NCBI RefSeq assembly: GCF_000426305.1
Contig: NZ_AUFC01000002.1
Coordinates: 1-64,000, forward strand
Length of the DNA: 64,000 bases
From: Anaerovorax odorimutans DSM 5092
GTDB taxonomy: Bacteria > Bacillota > Clostridia > Peptostreptococcales > Anaerovoracaceae
Reading direction: 5' to 3'
In this document: one piece after another, positions 45,555-54,242 of the stretch
Layout: each line of letters opens with the position of its first letter
Position numbering within the stretch: the stretch's first letter is position 1
Made by a program: the position numbers and the translations under genes
Notes under the pieces: generated by a model
Databases searched by the model: none
The model's input: the letters and a program-made list of their open reading frames with translations, nothing else
Told to the model about the DNA's origin: nothing

Positions 45555-45698
45555 ATGATTGCTAATATTATAATTAGTATGTTGATTACTATTTATTTTG
45601 CTTGGGTTATTTGGGAGAAAAGAAAAGATACTAAACAAGGAAAAGTTTGTTGTAATAAGTGTTCTGATTGTCCTATAAGGAAATATTTTGAGAAATAA
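45555..45698 (+). CDS. FeoB-associated Cys-rich membrane peptide
   Basis: The 47-residue frame (ATG 45555, RBS AAAGGAAC) has one membrane helix (NIIISMLITIYFAWVIW), a basic stretch and a Cys-rich tail with CCNKCSDCPIRKYF. Short FeoB-associated Cys-rich proteins with one helix and clustered Cys follow feoB in many Firmicutes and are thought to aid iron handling or transporter assembly. It lies 40 bases after feoB. Confidence 0.8.
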   Translation: MIANIIISMLITIYFAWVIWEKRKDTKQGKVCCNKCSDCPIRKYFEK

Positions 45699-45734
45699 TA
45701 GTTGTTTAAAATGGATGATTAGCTTAAGGATGTG

Positions 45735-46112
45735 ATGAATATGGAATTACATAAATCTGGTGAAGATTACCTAAAAATAATTTATAAATTAAAAGTTAAA
45801 AAGGGCAATGTTCGGGCGGTAGATATTTCTTTAGAATTAGGAGTAACAAAACCTAGTGTCAGTCGAGCTGTAAAAGTTTTAAAACAAATGAAGTATATTT
45901 ACACTAATAATAACGATATATTATTAACTTCATCTGGAGAAAAAATAGCAAAGCAAATTTATGAGCGTTATCAGCTGATAAGTAAAGTGCTAGAAAATGA
46001 TTTTAAAATTAGTTCAGAGATTTCTAAGCATGATGCTTGTTTGCTAGAACATGATATTAGTGATGAAACTTATAGAAAAATTCGGGATCATATTCTACTC
46101 TTTCATCGTTAA
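45735..46112 (+). CDS. DtxR/MntR-family metalloregulator
   Basis: The 125-residue protein has the N-terminal DtxR-type winged helix (SGEDYLKIIYKLKVKKGNVR; ISLELGVTKPSVSRAVKVLK) and a short metal-binding/dimer domain with candidate ligands in HDACLLEHDISDE. It ends before an SH3 domain, as in MntR. ATG 45735 or 45741 could be the start; AAGGA is 4 and 10 bases away respectively. It closes the metal island behind feoAB, so manganese or iron sensing is likely. Confidence 0.82.
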   Translation: MNMELHKSGEDYLKIIYKLKVKKGNVRAVDISLELGVTKPSVSRAVKVLKQMKYIYTNNNDILLTSSGEKIAKQIYERYQLISKVLENDFKISSEISKHDACLLEHDISDETYRKIRDHILLFHR

Positions 46113-46431
46113 GGCAGGAAAAATAAATAAAAATTGGAGCGTACTTTTGTTCCGCAAAAATGCTGACACACAAAATAGCTGAGTAAATACCTGCCAGAGA
46201 AAAGCAATGATAATTTTCAAGCAGTTTCAAGTAATTTAATACTGGTTACAAAAAAGTTGTTTTCTTTGTTTAACGAAGAAGACAACTTTTTTTATATATG
46301 AAAGTGAATAGTATTGGTTTTTATATAAAATGTAATTTCTAAAAATTAAAAAGAAATAATTGCTTTTTAAAATTTATCTGATAAAATATAAACATAAATA
46401 AAAAATTAATTTCGGAAAGGCACAAAACTGT
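46113..46431 (+). other. Gap between metal island and restriction locus
   Basis: The 319-base gap holds no gene. A terminator is present at 46251-46293, and the last bases carry GAAAGG as RBS of the half-HsdS gene. It marks the boundary of what may be an inserted restriction island. Confidence 0.5.
46251..46293 (+). terminator. Intrinsic terminator before the type I R-M locus
   Basis: AAAAAGTTGTTTTCTT (46251-46266) pairs with AAGAAGACAACTTTTTTT (46276-46293) with one bulge. It is a strong stem with a long T tract, usable from either side. Confidence 0.85.
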
Positions 46432-47007
46432 ATGAAAAGATTAGATAATGTGGTTGGGATCGTAAGTGGTTCGCCGCAATTTAGGATTAAAGAAGTGTTT
46501 GATAATAAAGCGCCACTTTACACCTATTATGGACAACCAGATATTGAAGAGGATTTGGTTGGTATTCATTCTAATGTTAGTGGCAGTAAACAAGTGCGAA
46601 CGTTTGACAAGGTGAATACGCTATGTCAGGGTGATGTTGTTTTTAGCTTGATATCAGGAAAATCGACTATAGTTGGTGCAAATCATCAGGGGTGTCTATA
46701 TACGCAAAACTACATTAAGTTAGTAACGAATGAAAAGGTTGATTCAAAATATCTTGTTTACCTACTGAATGAAGATAAATCTATTAAGAAACAATTTCAA
46801 ATGGGATTGCAGGGTTCTCAAGTTCTAAAATACACTCTGAAGCAAGTGAAGGAACTTGAATTACCGGATTTACCAACAATAGAAAAACAGCGGATTATTG
46901 GCGAAGTTTATTTCAACCAGTTGCGACTGGAAGCATTAAAAAATAGAACGGCAAATTCAGAAACTACCATAATATTAGAAAAGCTTAGGGGGGCTAGCAA
47001 TAAATGA
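46432..47007 (+). CDS. Half-size HsdS-like specificity protein
   Basis: The 191-residue protein resembles one target-recognition half of a type I S subunit: LDNVVGIVSGSPQFRIKEVF, GDVVFSLISGKSTIVGANHQ, and a conserved-helix end LPTIEKQRIIGEVYFNQLRL. Full HsdS proteins have two such halves, so this would need to dimerise or to swap with the HsdS at 51260. It overlaps hsdR by four bases (ATGA), so it belongs to the operon. It is not similar to the TRDs of the downstream HsdS. Confidence 0.75.
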   Translation: MKRLDNVVGIVSGSPQFRIKEVFDNKAPLYTYYGQPDIEEDLVGIHSNVSGSKQVRTFDKVNTLCQGDVVFSLISGKSTIVGANHQGCLYTQNYIKLVTNEKVDSKYLVYLLNEDKSIKKQFQMGLQGSQVLKYTLKQVKELELPDLPTIEKQRIIGEVYFNQLRLEALKNRTANSETTIILEKLRGASNK

Positions 47008-50000
47008 ACGAAAAGCAATTTGAAACAGAATTAATTCAATATATTACCAGTGGCACTATTACAAAACCAGATTTTCTTAAAGAAATTGGTGATTTTGTTG
47101 CCAAAGAATCAAAGGCTGATTATATAGTAAAGACTAAACTGTGGAAATATGAATCAAAGATTAAAACAACACAACAACTCTGGGATAACTTCAAGGCTAT
47201 CTTGGAACAACACAATCAAAACACGCTAAACCATCCTTTAAGTGTTGTGGAATTTAATCAAGTGAAGAAAATCATTACTGACATTAAAACCCCTTACGAA
47301 GCGGGGCAGTTCTTGTATGGCTTAAATGGTGTGTCGCAAATAGAGATTGATTTAGACGATGGACGTCATGTATTCCTTACTGTTTTTGATCAAAAACAAA
47401 TAGGGGCTGGGAATACAGTCTATCAAGTGGTCAATCAAATTAAACGACCGGCAGTAATCGCAGGGAAAAAAGATCGCTGTTTCGACACGACTCTTTTGAT
47501 TAACGGTTTGCCAATCATTCAAATTGAAGAAAAGCGTGACACCCGGGATATCAATGAAGCTCTAAATCAAATGTGTCAATATGCAGATGAAAATCAGTAT
47601 CGTGATATTTTCTCGACTTTGCAGATTTTGGTGGCAATCACACCAAACAACGTGAAGTATATGGCAAATACCACGCCGGATAAATTTAATAAGGATTTTG
47701 CTTTTAACTGGCAACGCAAGAGTGACAATACCATCGTGCGCAGCTGGAAGGAATTTGCGGATTCAGTACTTTCCATTCCAATGGCTCATCAAATGGCTAC
47801 CAACTATATGATTTTGGACGGAACAAAGAATAAACAAATGCTGAAAGTGATGCGTCCTTATCAAGTGTATGCGACACAAAACGTTATGGAGAGTTTGAAA
47901 CGTGCTGATTTTGAATTTGGTATAAATAAGATTGGTTATATCTGGCACACAACTGGATCTGGTAAAACCATTACAAGTTTCAAAACGGCATGGCTTGCAA
48001 GCAGAATGCCTAAAGTGGACAAGGTTGTCTTTGTTGTGGACAGGATTGCATTAACCAAGCAAACCAATGAAAATTACAAAGCCTATGATCCTGATGCGGC
48101 AGAAGATGCATTTGGCAGCGTTCAAAATACATACAATACGACGGATTTGAGCCGTAAGCTTAAAAGTAAAGACAATAGCATTATTGTGACTTCCGTTCAA
48201 AAACTAGATACTTTGGTGAAGCGTAAAACTTTTAAAGCACCAGACAAGAATATTGTGTTTATCGTGGATGAGGCACACCGTTCAACAGGGGGAGACTCAT
48301 TCAAGAATATCCAAAAAGCCTTTAAGAAATCTGCATGGGTTGCTTATACAGGAACACCCATGTTTGATGAAACGACTACTGGGCTTAGAACAGAAGATAT
48401 TTTTGGTCCGCTATTACACGCTTACACCATTCGTGAAGCGATAGCTGATCGTAATGTTTTAGGTTTTAAGGTGGATTTTGAAACGACGATTGACGAAAAA
48501 CAAATGAAAGAAGAATATCTTCCTGCGTTTTACCATGAATGCCATCCAAAATGGACTGAAGAACAAATTCAGAAGAAAATCAGCAATCTTTCTCTAGAAG
48601 ATATGGATGATGCTATTGAGCCAAGTTTCTACGATGAAAATCTAGATCATATCAAACTAGTAGTAGAAGATATTTTCAAAAATTGGCGTAACCGTTCTAA
48701 TGAAGGCAAGTATAATGCTTTGTTTACAACTCATGTGGGCGGTGGCAAAGCAAGTACTCCAATGGCGATGATGTATTTTAAGGAGTTTCAACGTGTCAAC
48801 GAAGAAAAAAAGAAGAGTGGCGGACAGACTTTAAAAGTTGCCGTTACTTTCAGTGAAAATTCATCAAATAATGATAGTATGCTTACCACAAATCAAGGTT
48901 TATACGATGCCATGAAAGCATATAATGCTGAATTTGGCACATCTTTCGGGATGGATGATGTTTCAGGTTATACGCAAGACGTGACGTCACGCTTAAATAA
49001 ATCTGCTGTAGATGGTAATTTCCTTGATTTAGTTATCGTAGTGGATCAATTATTAACGGGATTTGATGCGCCTGAACTGAATGCACTTTATGTGGATAGA
49101 ACCTTGAAAGGTGCTGGGTTAATTCAAGCTTATTCACGAACGAACCGCATTGAGGATATGCAAGAGAAGCCGTGGGGACGTGTGATAAATTACCGATGGC
49201 CTGCACAAAATGAGAAGTTGATGAATAAAGCGCTTGCTATTTATGCAAATAAAGACTCAGCCATTTTATCAGAAGATGAACAACGTGAGTCTAATCAAAA
49301 AGACGGTGTCATTGCGAAACCATTTGAAGATGTGTTTAGTGAAGTAAAACAAGTTGTTGGAAAATTAAGCACATTAACAACAGAATTTCAACAACTACCA
49401 CCATCTGAGAAACAAAAGGACTATATGCTTGAGTTGCTTCGTGAATATAACCGAGGAATGGCAAAATTAAAGCAATATGATCCCGATGAAGTGGACGGAG
49501 AAAAAGTTGGATTTAACTATGATGATCCAGATGAGTTGGTAGAAAAGCTAGGGATGAGTTCAGAACAAGAAGTGATGTTGACAACCGTTTTAACCAATGA
49601 ACTAAAATCTCATATTGCGAAAGAGAAGAAAATTCCTCTTTATCAAATCGAACTGCGGATGACACACGTAAAAGATGTTAAAATAGACTATGATTACCTT
49701 ACTGAACTGGTAGAGCAGTTATTAAACCAAGTTCACGAACGTAAAGAGAAAGAAGCAAAAGAGACCCAAGTGAAAATCAATCAATTTGCCAATGGGTTGG
49801 AGGATCGTAACTATGCAGCTAAGATTATAAATGCGGCTGTGGCAATCATCAAAGGTCACTTCCCGCCTGCAGGTTCTGACTTCAAGTATCCTGCCAAGCT
49901 AAGCAGCAGTGAACAAATTATCCAGCAGGCCAATAATGTCAGCCTTGATCGAATGTTTCTTGATTTCCGAGTAAAGTGGGGAATCACGGATATCATCACA

Positions 50001-50213
50001 AGTGCTGGTATGCGGGAGATGTTTAGTCGCCATCGCTACGGCTTGCAGGATTTAGATGACACCGGTCAAATTCGTGACATCATCGCACAAGCAAGTTCTG
50101 ACTATAAGACACTTGCTCATAATGAAGAAATACAGTCATTGTCTAAAATTAAATACCGGAACGGTTTGCGTGAAGCAATTTACGAATTAGCGGATGAATT
50201 GGCGGAAAGTTAA
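47004..50213 (+). CDS. hsdR: Type I restriction enzyme R subunit
   Basis: The 1069-residue subunit has an N-terminal nuclease region (PVIQ-like stretch LPIIQIEEKRDTRDINEAL, the type I endonuclease motif with E-x-K) and a superfamily 2 translocase: Walker A HTTGSGKT near 315-322, DEAH box IVDEAHRSTGG near 420, and late motif QAYSRTNRI. A C-terminal helical region (about 880-1069) should contact the methyltransferase. It cuts DNA that lacks the host methylation pattern, far from the recognition site. Confidence 0.93.
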   Translation: MNEKQFETELIQYITSGTITKPDFLKEIGDFVAKESKADYIVKTKLWKYESKIKTTQQLWDNFKAILEQHNQNTLNHPLSVVEFNQVKKIITDIKTPYEAGQFLYGLNGVSQIEIDLDDGRHVFLTVFDQKQIGAGNTVYQVVNQIKRPAVIAGKKDRCFDTTLLINGLPIIQIEEKRDTRDINEALNQMCQYADENQYRDIFSTLQILVAITPNNVKYMANTTPDKFNKDFAFNWQRKSDNTIVRSWKEFADSVLSIPMAHQMATNYMILDGTKNKQMLKVMRPYQVYATQNVMESLKRADFEFGINKIGYIWHTTGSGKTITSFKTAWLASRMPKVDKVVFVVDRIALTKQTNENYKAYDPDAAEDAFGSVQNTYNTTDLSRKLKSKDNSIIVTSVQKLDTLVKRKTFKAPDKNIVFIVDEAHRSTGGDSFKNIQKAFKKSAWVAYTGTPMFDETTTGLRTEDIFGPLLHAYTIREAIADRNVLGFKVDFETTIDEKQMKEEYLPAFYHECHPKWTEEQIQKKISNLSLEDMDDAIEPSFYDENLDHIKLVVEDIFKNWRNRSNEGKYNALFTTHVGGGKASTPMAMMYFKEFQRVNEEKKKSGGQTLKVAVTFSENSSNNDSMLTTNQGLYDAMKAYNAEFGTSFGMDDVSGYTQDVTSRLNKSAVDGNFLDLVIVVDQLLTGFDAPELNALYVDRTLKGAGLIQAYSRTNRIEDMQEKPWGRVINYRWPAQNEKLMNKALAIYANKDSAILSEDEQRESNQKDGVIAKPFEDVFSEVKQVVGKLSTLTTEFQQLPPSEKQKDYMLELLREYNRGMAKLKQYDPDEVDGEKVGFNYDDPDELVEKLGMSSEQEVMLTTVLTNELKSHIAKEKKIPLYQIELRMTHVKDVKIDYDYLTELVEQLLNQVHERKEKEAKETQVKINQFANGLEDRNYAAKIINAAVAIIKGHFPPAGSDFKYPAKLSSSEQIIQQANNVSLDRMFLDFRVKWGITDIITSAGMREMFSRHRYGLQDLDDTGQIRDIIAQASSDYKTLAHNEEIQSLSKIKYRNGLREAIYELADELAES

Positions 50214-50261
50214 ACGAATATAGCAAAATAGAATTATTTTGGAATTATATAGGAGAAAGAG

Positions 50262-51263
50262 ATGAATGAAATACAATTTTTAATGTATGACGTCGATGAA
50301 AAAGTGGAAGTTTTGGTGCAAGATGAAACGATTTGGGCAACTCAAAAGACCATTGCACAACTTTTCGATGTTGGAGTTCCGGCAATTAGTAAACACTTGA
50401 AAAATATCTTTCAATCTGGAGAATTGGATGAAAAAGTGGTTGTTTCCATTTTGGAAAATACCACTCAACATGGTGCAATGGAAGGGAAAACACAGACCAA
50501 CTCTGTAAAATATTACAACTTAGATGCGATTATTTCAATTGGCTATCGTGTGAATTCTCAAAAAGCGACGAAGTTTCGTATATGGGCAACTGATGTCTTA
50601 AAAGAATACATTCAAAAAGGTTTTAAAATCGATGTTGAACGTATGAAACAAGGTGAGAATGTTTTTGGTAAGGATTACTTCCGTGAGTTGATTGAAACCG
50701 TTCGCTCCATTAGAGCAAGTGAGCGACGTATATGGCAACAAATAACAGATGTCTTTGCGGAAATTTCATACGATTATGATAAAAATTCAGATATTACCAA
50801 GAAGTTTTATGCGACAGTTCAAAACAAGTTTCATTATGCGATTACAGGCAAAACTGCTGCTGAAATTGTTTATAACAGTGCTGATAAAGACAAAGATCAT
50901 ATGGGACTTACTTCTTGGAAGAATTCACCCGATGGGCGTATTTTACAATCTGATGTAGTGGTTGCAAAGAACTATTTATCAGAAAAACAAATTCGCAGTT
51001 TGGAGCGTAACGTATCCGCTTACTTTGACTATGTAGAGCGTTTGTTGGAAGATGAAACTTTATTGGGAATGCAAGACTTTTCAAACAGTATTGATGAATT
51101 CTTAAAATTTAACCGCTATGAAATCTTGGAAGGACATGGGCATATTTTGCATCGTTCAGCTGAGAAAAAGGCAATTGATGAATATAAAGAATTTAACAAG
51201 CATCAAAGAATAGTTTCTGATTTTGATAAAGAAATTAAGCAAATACAAGGAGAGCATAAATGA
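50262..51263 (+). CDS. rhuM: RhuM-family virulence-type protein inside the R-M operon
   Basis: The 333-residue protein matches the RhuM family: ETIWATQKTIAQLFDVGVPA, KYYNLDAIISIGYRVNSQKA and KFRIWATDVLKEYIQKGFKI. The second half is helical and reads FHYAITGKTAAEIVYNSADK. The start has an HTH-like region; the biochemical function is not known, although it is often found beside type I R-M or toxin-like genes. It overlaps hsdS by four bases (ATGA), so its expression is coupled to that operon. Confidence 0.85.
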   Translation: MNEIQFLMYDVDEKVEVLVQDETIWATQKTIAQLFDVGVPAISKHLKNIFQSGELDEKVVVSILENTTQHGAMEGKTQTNSVKYYNLDAIISIGYRVNSQKATKFRIWATDVLKEYIQKGFKIDVERMKQGENVFGKDYFRELIETVRSIRASERRIWQQITDVFAEISYDYDKNSDITKKFYATVQNKFHYAITGKTAAEIVYNSADKDKDHMGLTSWKNSPDGRILQSDVVVAKNYLSEKQIRSLERNVSAYFDYVERLLEDETLLGMQDFSNSIDEFLKFNRYEILEGHGHILHRSAEKKAIDEYKEFNKHQRIVSDFDKEIKQIQGEHK

Positions 51264-52348
51264 GCGAAAAGAAAGAAAATGTGCCTAAAATAAGGTTTCC
51301 CGGATTCACTGATGTTTGGGAGCAGCATAAGTTGGAAGACGTTGTTTATGTCCGAAGTGGAAAAGACTATAAACATCTTTCAGAAGGCACAATTCCTGTT
51401 TACGGAACAGGCGGATATATGTTGAGTGTGAATGAAGCATTATCTTATGATGAAGATGCCATTGGTATTGGAAGAAAAGGAACTATAGATAGGCCTTATA
51501 TCCTGAAAGCACCTTTTTGGACAGTAGATACCTTGTTTTATGCAACCCCGAGGAGAAATAATGATTTGAATTTTGTGTTTGACATTTTTCAAAGAATCGA
51601 CTGGAAGAAAAAAGATGAGTCAACCGGAGTTCCAAGTTTATCAAAAACGGTTATAAACGATATTGATATTTCAATAACAAAAGGTAAAGAACAGAAACTT
51701 ATTGGTAGTTTTTTTGCCAACTTAGACCAACTCATCACCCTTCATCAGCGTAAGTTAAATAACACACAAAAATTGAAGTCTGGACTGCTTCAAAAAATGT
51801 TTCCGAGAGATAGCGAAAATTTTCCAGAAATTCGTTTCCCGGGATTTACTGACGCTTGGGAATCGCGTAAGTTGGTGGATATTTTAGATGTTTGTAGTGG
51901 TCGTGATTATAAACATCTTCAAGAAGGAACTATTCCAGTATATGGGACAGGTGGATATATGCTAAGTGTAGATGATGCACTTTCATATGATAAAGATGCA
52001 GTTGGTATTGGAAGAAAAGGTACGATTGATAAACCATATATTTTAAGAGCTCCATTTTGGACAGTAGATACGCTGTTTTATGCAATTCCAAGAAATAATT
52101 TTGATTTGAATTTTACTTATAATATTTTTCAAAAAATAGATTGGAAGAAGAAGGATGAATCTACAGGTGTTCCAAGTTTATCTAAAACAACAATAAATGA
52201 TGTTGATGTTCTTGTCCCTGAATTCGAAGAACAATTAAAAATTGGAAAACTTTTTTCCAATTTTGACAACCTCATCACCCTTCATCAGCGTAAGATTGAA
52301 CACTTGCAGGAACAGAAGAAAGCATTACTACAACAAATGTTTGTCTAA
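51260..52348 (+). CDS. hsdS: Type I S subunit with two near-identical recognition halves
   Basis: The 362-residue specificity subunit has two halves of about 180 residues that share almost all key stretches: PVYGTGGYMLSVNEALSYDE / PVYGTGGYMLSVDDALSYDK, GIGRKGTIDRPYIL / GIGRKGTIDKPYIL, and DWKKKDESTGVPSLSKT in both. Each half ends in a spacer helix (LITLHQRKLNNTQ / LITLHQRKIEHLQ). In most HsdS the two TRDs differ and read different half-sites. Two alike TRDs predict a symmetric, palindromic bipartite target. The unit may have arisen by recent duplication. Confidence 0.92.
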   Translation: MSEKKENVPKIRFPGFTDVWEQHKLEDVVYVRSGKDYKHLSEGTIPVYGTGGYMLSVNEALSYDEDAIGIGRKGTIDRPYILKAPFWTVDTLFYATPRRNNDLNFVFDIFQRIDWKKKDESTGVPSLSKTVINDIDISITKGKEQKLIGSFFANLDQLITLHQRKLNNTQKLKSGLLQKMFPRDSENFPEIRFPGFTDAWESRKLVDILDVCSGRDYKHLQEGTIPVYGTGGYMLSVDDALSYDKDAVGIGRKGTIDKPYILRAPFWTVDTLFYAIPRNNFDLNFTYNIFQKIDWKKKDESTGVPSLSKTTINDVDVLVPEFEEQLKIGKLFSNFDNLITLHQRKIEHLQEQKKALLQQMFV

Positions 52349-52364
52349 GGAGGAAAATAATAAT

Positions 52365-53963
52365 ATGAGTAAAAATATACAAACCATTACGGCGAAACTG
52401 TGGGCGATGGCAAATGAGCTTCGTGGAAACATGGACGCCGCAGAATACAAGAACTACATTTTAGCCTTTATGTTTTATCGTTATCTGTCAGAACATCAGG
52501 AACAATATTTAGTTGAGAATAATGTTATTGATGTCGCCGACTGTGAATCCATCAATAAAGCATATTTAAAACAAGCGAACGGTGACGATTTGAATGACTA
52601 CCTAGAAGATATTTCTTCAAGTTTAGGCTATGCCATTGCACCCCTTGATACTTGGGAATCTTTAGTTCAGAAGATTGACAACAGCATGGTGATTCCCAGT
52701 GATTATCAAACACTTTTTGATAACTTCAATAAGAACGCTGAATTAAACAAAGAAGCCGTAAAAGATTTTCGTGGCGTATTTAACGATATTAACCTGGGAG
52801 ACTCTCGCCTTGGTTCTTCTACAAATGAACGTGCAAAATCACTTAACCGTATTGTTAAGCTTGTTGATGGTATTGATTACAAAGGGGAAGATGGCAAAGA
52901 TATTCTTGGCGTAATCTATGAATATCTAATAGGGCAATTTGCAGCAAGCGCAGGTAAAAAAGGCGGAGAGTTCTACACACCTCATGAAGTTTCCAAAATC
53001 TTGGCTAAAATCGTAACGGATGGTGTAGAAGAATCGGACAATACTTTTTCGTTATATGACCCGACTTGTGGTTCAGGATCATTGCTGTTAACCGTTCAAG
53101 AGGAGCTGCCTGGCGGAAATAAACCGGGGGCGATTAAATTCTTTGGTCAGGAAAAGAATACGACAACATACAACTTAGCTCGTATGAACCTGATGATGCA
53201 TGGTGTTTCATTCAATAACATGACACTGTCTAATGCCGACACCCTTGAAAGGGATTGGCCTGATGGACCGGATGCAAAAGGAATGGATCACCCACGATCT
53301 TTTGATGCCGTGGTTGCAAATCCTCCTTATTCTGCTCATTGGGACAATAGCGAAACGAAAAAAAAGGATCCACGTTTTAGCGAATATGGTAAGCTGGCTC
53401 CTAGAACTAAGGCAGATTACGCATTTATTTTACACAGTTTGTATCATCTGAATGATACCGGAACAATGGCGATTGTATTACCCCACGGTGTATTGTTCCG
53501 TGGTGCAGCAGAAGGTGCGATTCGTCAAATTATAATTGAGAAAAACTACCTTGATACAGTTATAGGATTACCTGCTAACTTGTTCTACGGCGTAACCATC
53601 CCAACTACGATTTTAGTATTCAAGAAAAATCGTAAAACAAAAGAAATCTTGTTTATTGATGCAAGCAACGAATTTGAAAAAGGGAAAAATCAAAATAAAC
53701 TTACTGATAAAAACATCAATAAGATTATTGAAACTTATCGAAATCGTGTGGATGTTGATAAATATGCTCGCGTGGCATCATTGGAAGAAATCAGAGAAAA
53801 CGAGTTTAACTTAAATATTCCCCGCTACGTGGATACGTTTGAAGAAGAACAAGCCATAGACCTTGATGAAGTGAACAGGCTATTAGAGCAGGACAGACAA
53901 GAAATCGCTAACCTTGAAGCCAAGATTAATGAACAGCTAAAAATTTTGGGTATTAATGTGTAG
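52365..53963 (+). CDS. hsdM: Type I DNA adenine methyltransferase subunit
   Basis: The 532-residue subunit begins with the HsdM N-terminal helical domain (LWAMANELRGNMDAAEYKNY, then ILAFMFYRYLSEHQ) and a methyltransferase core with SAM motif DPTCGSGSLLLTV (near 236) and catalytic motif ANPPYSAHW (NPPY near 321). The C-terminus is a coiled helix (LDEVNRLLEQDRQEIANLEA). AAGGAGG precedes ATG 52365; the longer in-frame start would lie within hsdS. It completes an M2S2R complex with hsdS and hsdR. The gene order R, S, M is unusual. Confidence 0.93.
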   Translation: MSKNIQTITAKLWAMANELRGNMDAAEYKNYILAFMFYRYLSEHQEQYLVENNVIDVADCESINKAYLKQANGDDLNDYLEDISSSLGYAIAPLDTWESLVQKIDNSMVIPSDYQTLFDNFNKNAELNKEAVKDFRGVFNDINLGDSRLGSSTNERAKSLNRIVKLVDGIDYKGEDGKDILGVIYEYLIGQFAASAGKKGGEFYTPHEVSKILAKIVTDGVEESDNTFSLYDPTCGSGSLLLTVQEELPGGNKPGAIKFFGQEKNTTTYNLARMNLMMHGVSFNNMTLSNADTLERDWPDGPDAKGMDHPRSFDAVVANPPYSAHWDNSETKKKDPRFSEYGKLAPRTKADYAFILHSLYHLNDTGTMAIVLPHGVLFRGAAEGAIRQIIIEKNYLDTVIGLPANLFYGVTIPTTILVFKKNRKTKEILFIDASNEFEKGKNQNKLTDKNINKIIETYRNRVDVDKYARVASLEEIRENEFNLNIPRYVDTFEEEQAIDLDEVNRLLEQDRQEIANLEAKINEQLKILGINV

Positions 53964-54143
53964 AAATTAATTGGAAAAGAGTCAAGGATATTGTTTATTT
54001 GTTAAAAAACCTGGGAGTAATTGGAGCTTTAAAAGTATTCATCAATAAAAATATGTGCCAAAGTTAAAAATATACGTTTAGTACATGATTCAAGTAATAT
54101 TTAAAGTTCAGTTCATGGGTACTGGTACTTTTTACTTTAATAA

Positions 54144-54172
54144 TTGAAACAATATTTTCCAGGTGTTACAAT
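54144..54172 (+). promoter_or_regulatory. SigA-type promoter before the LuxR-type regulator
   Basis: TTGAAA (54144-54149), a 17-base spacer and TACAAT (54167-54172). It lies 70 bases before the start at 54243, which has a GGAGG site. The rest of the 279-base gap after hsdM (53964-54242) holds nothing recognisable. Confidence 0.6.
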
Positions 54173-54242
54173 AAGATTATACCTGAAGAATGTTGCAAAA
54201 GAAATAATTAATAGGGCTTTTCAGACGATATAGGAGGATGTT

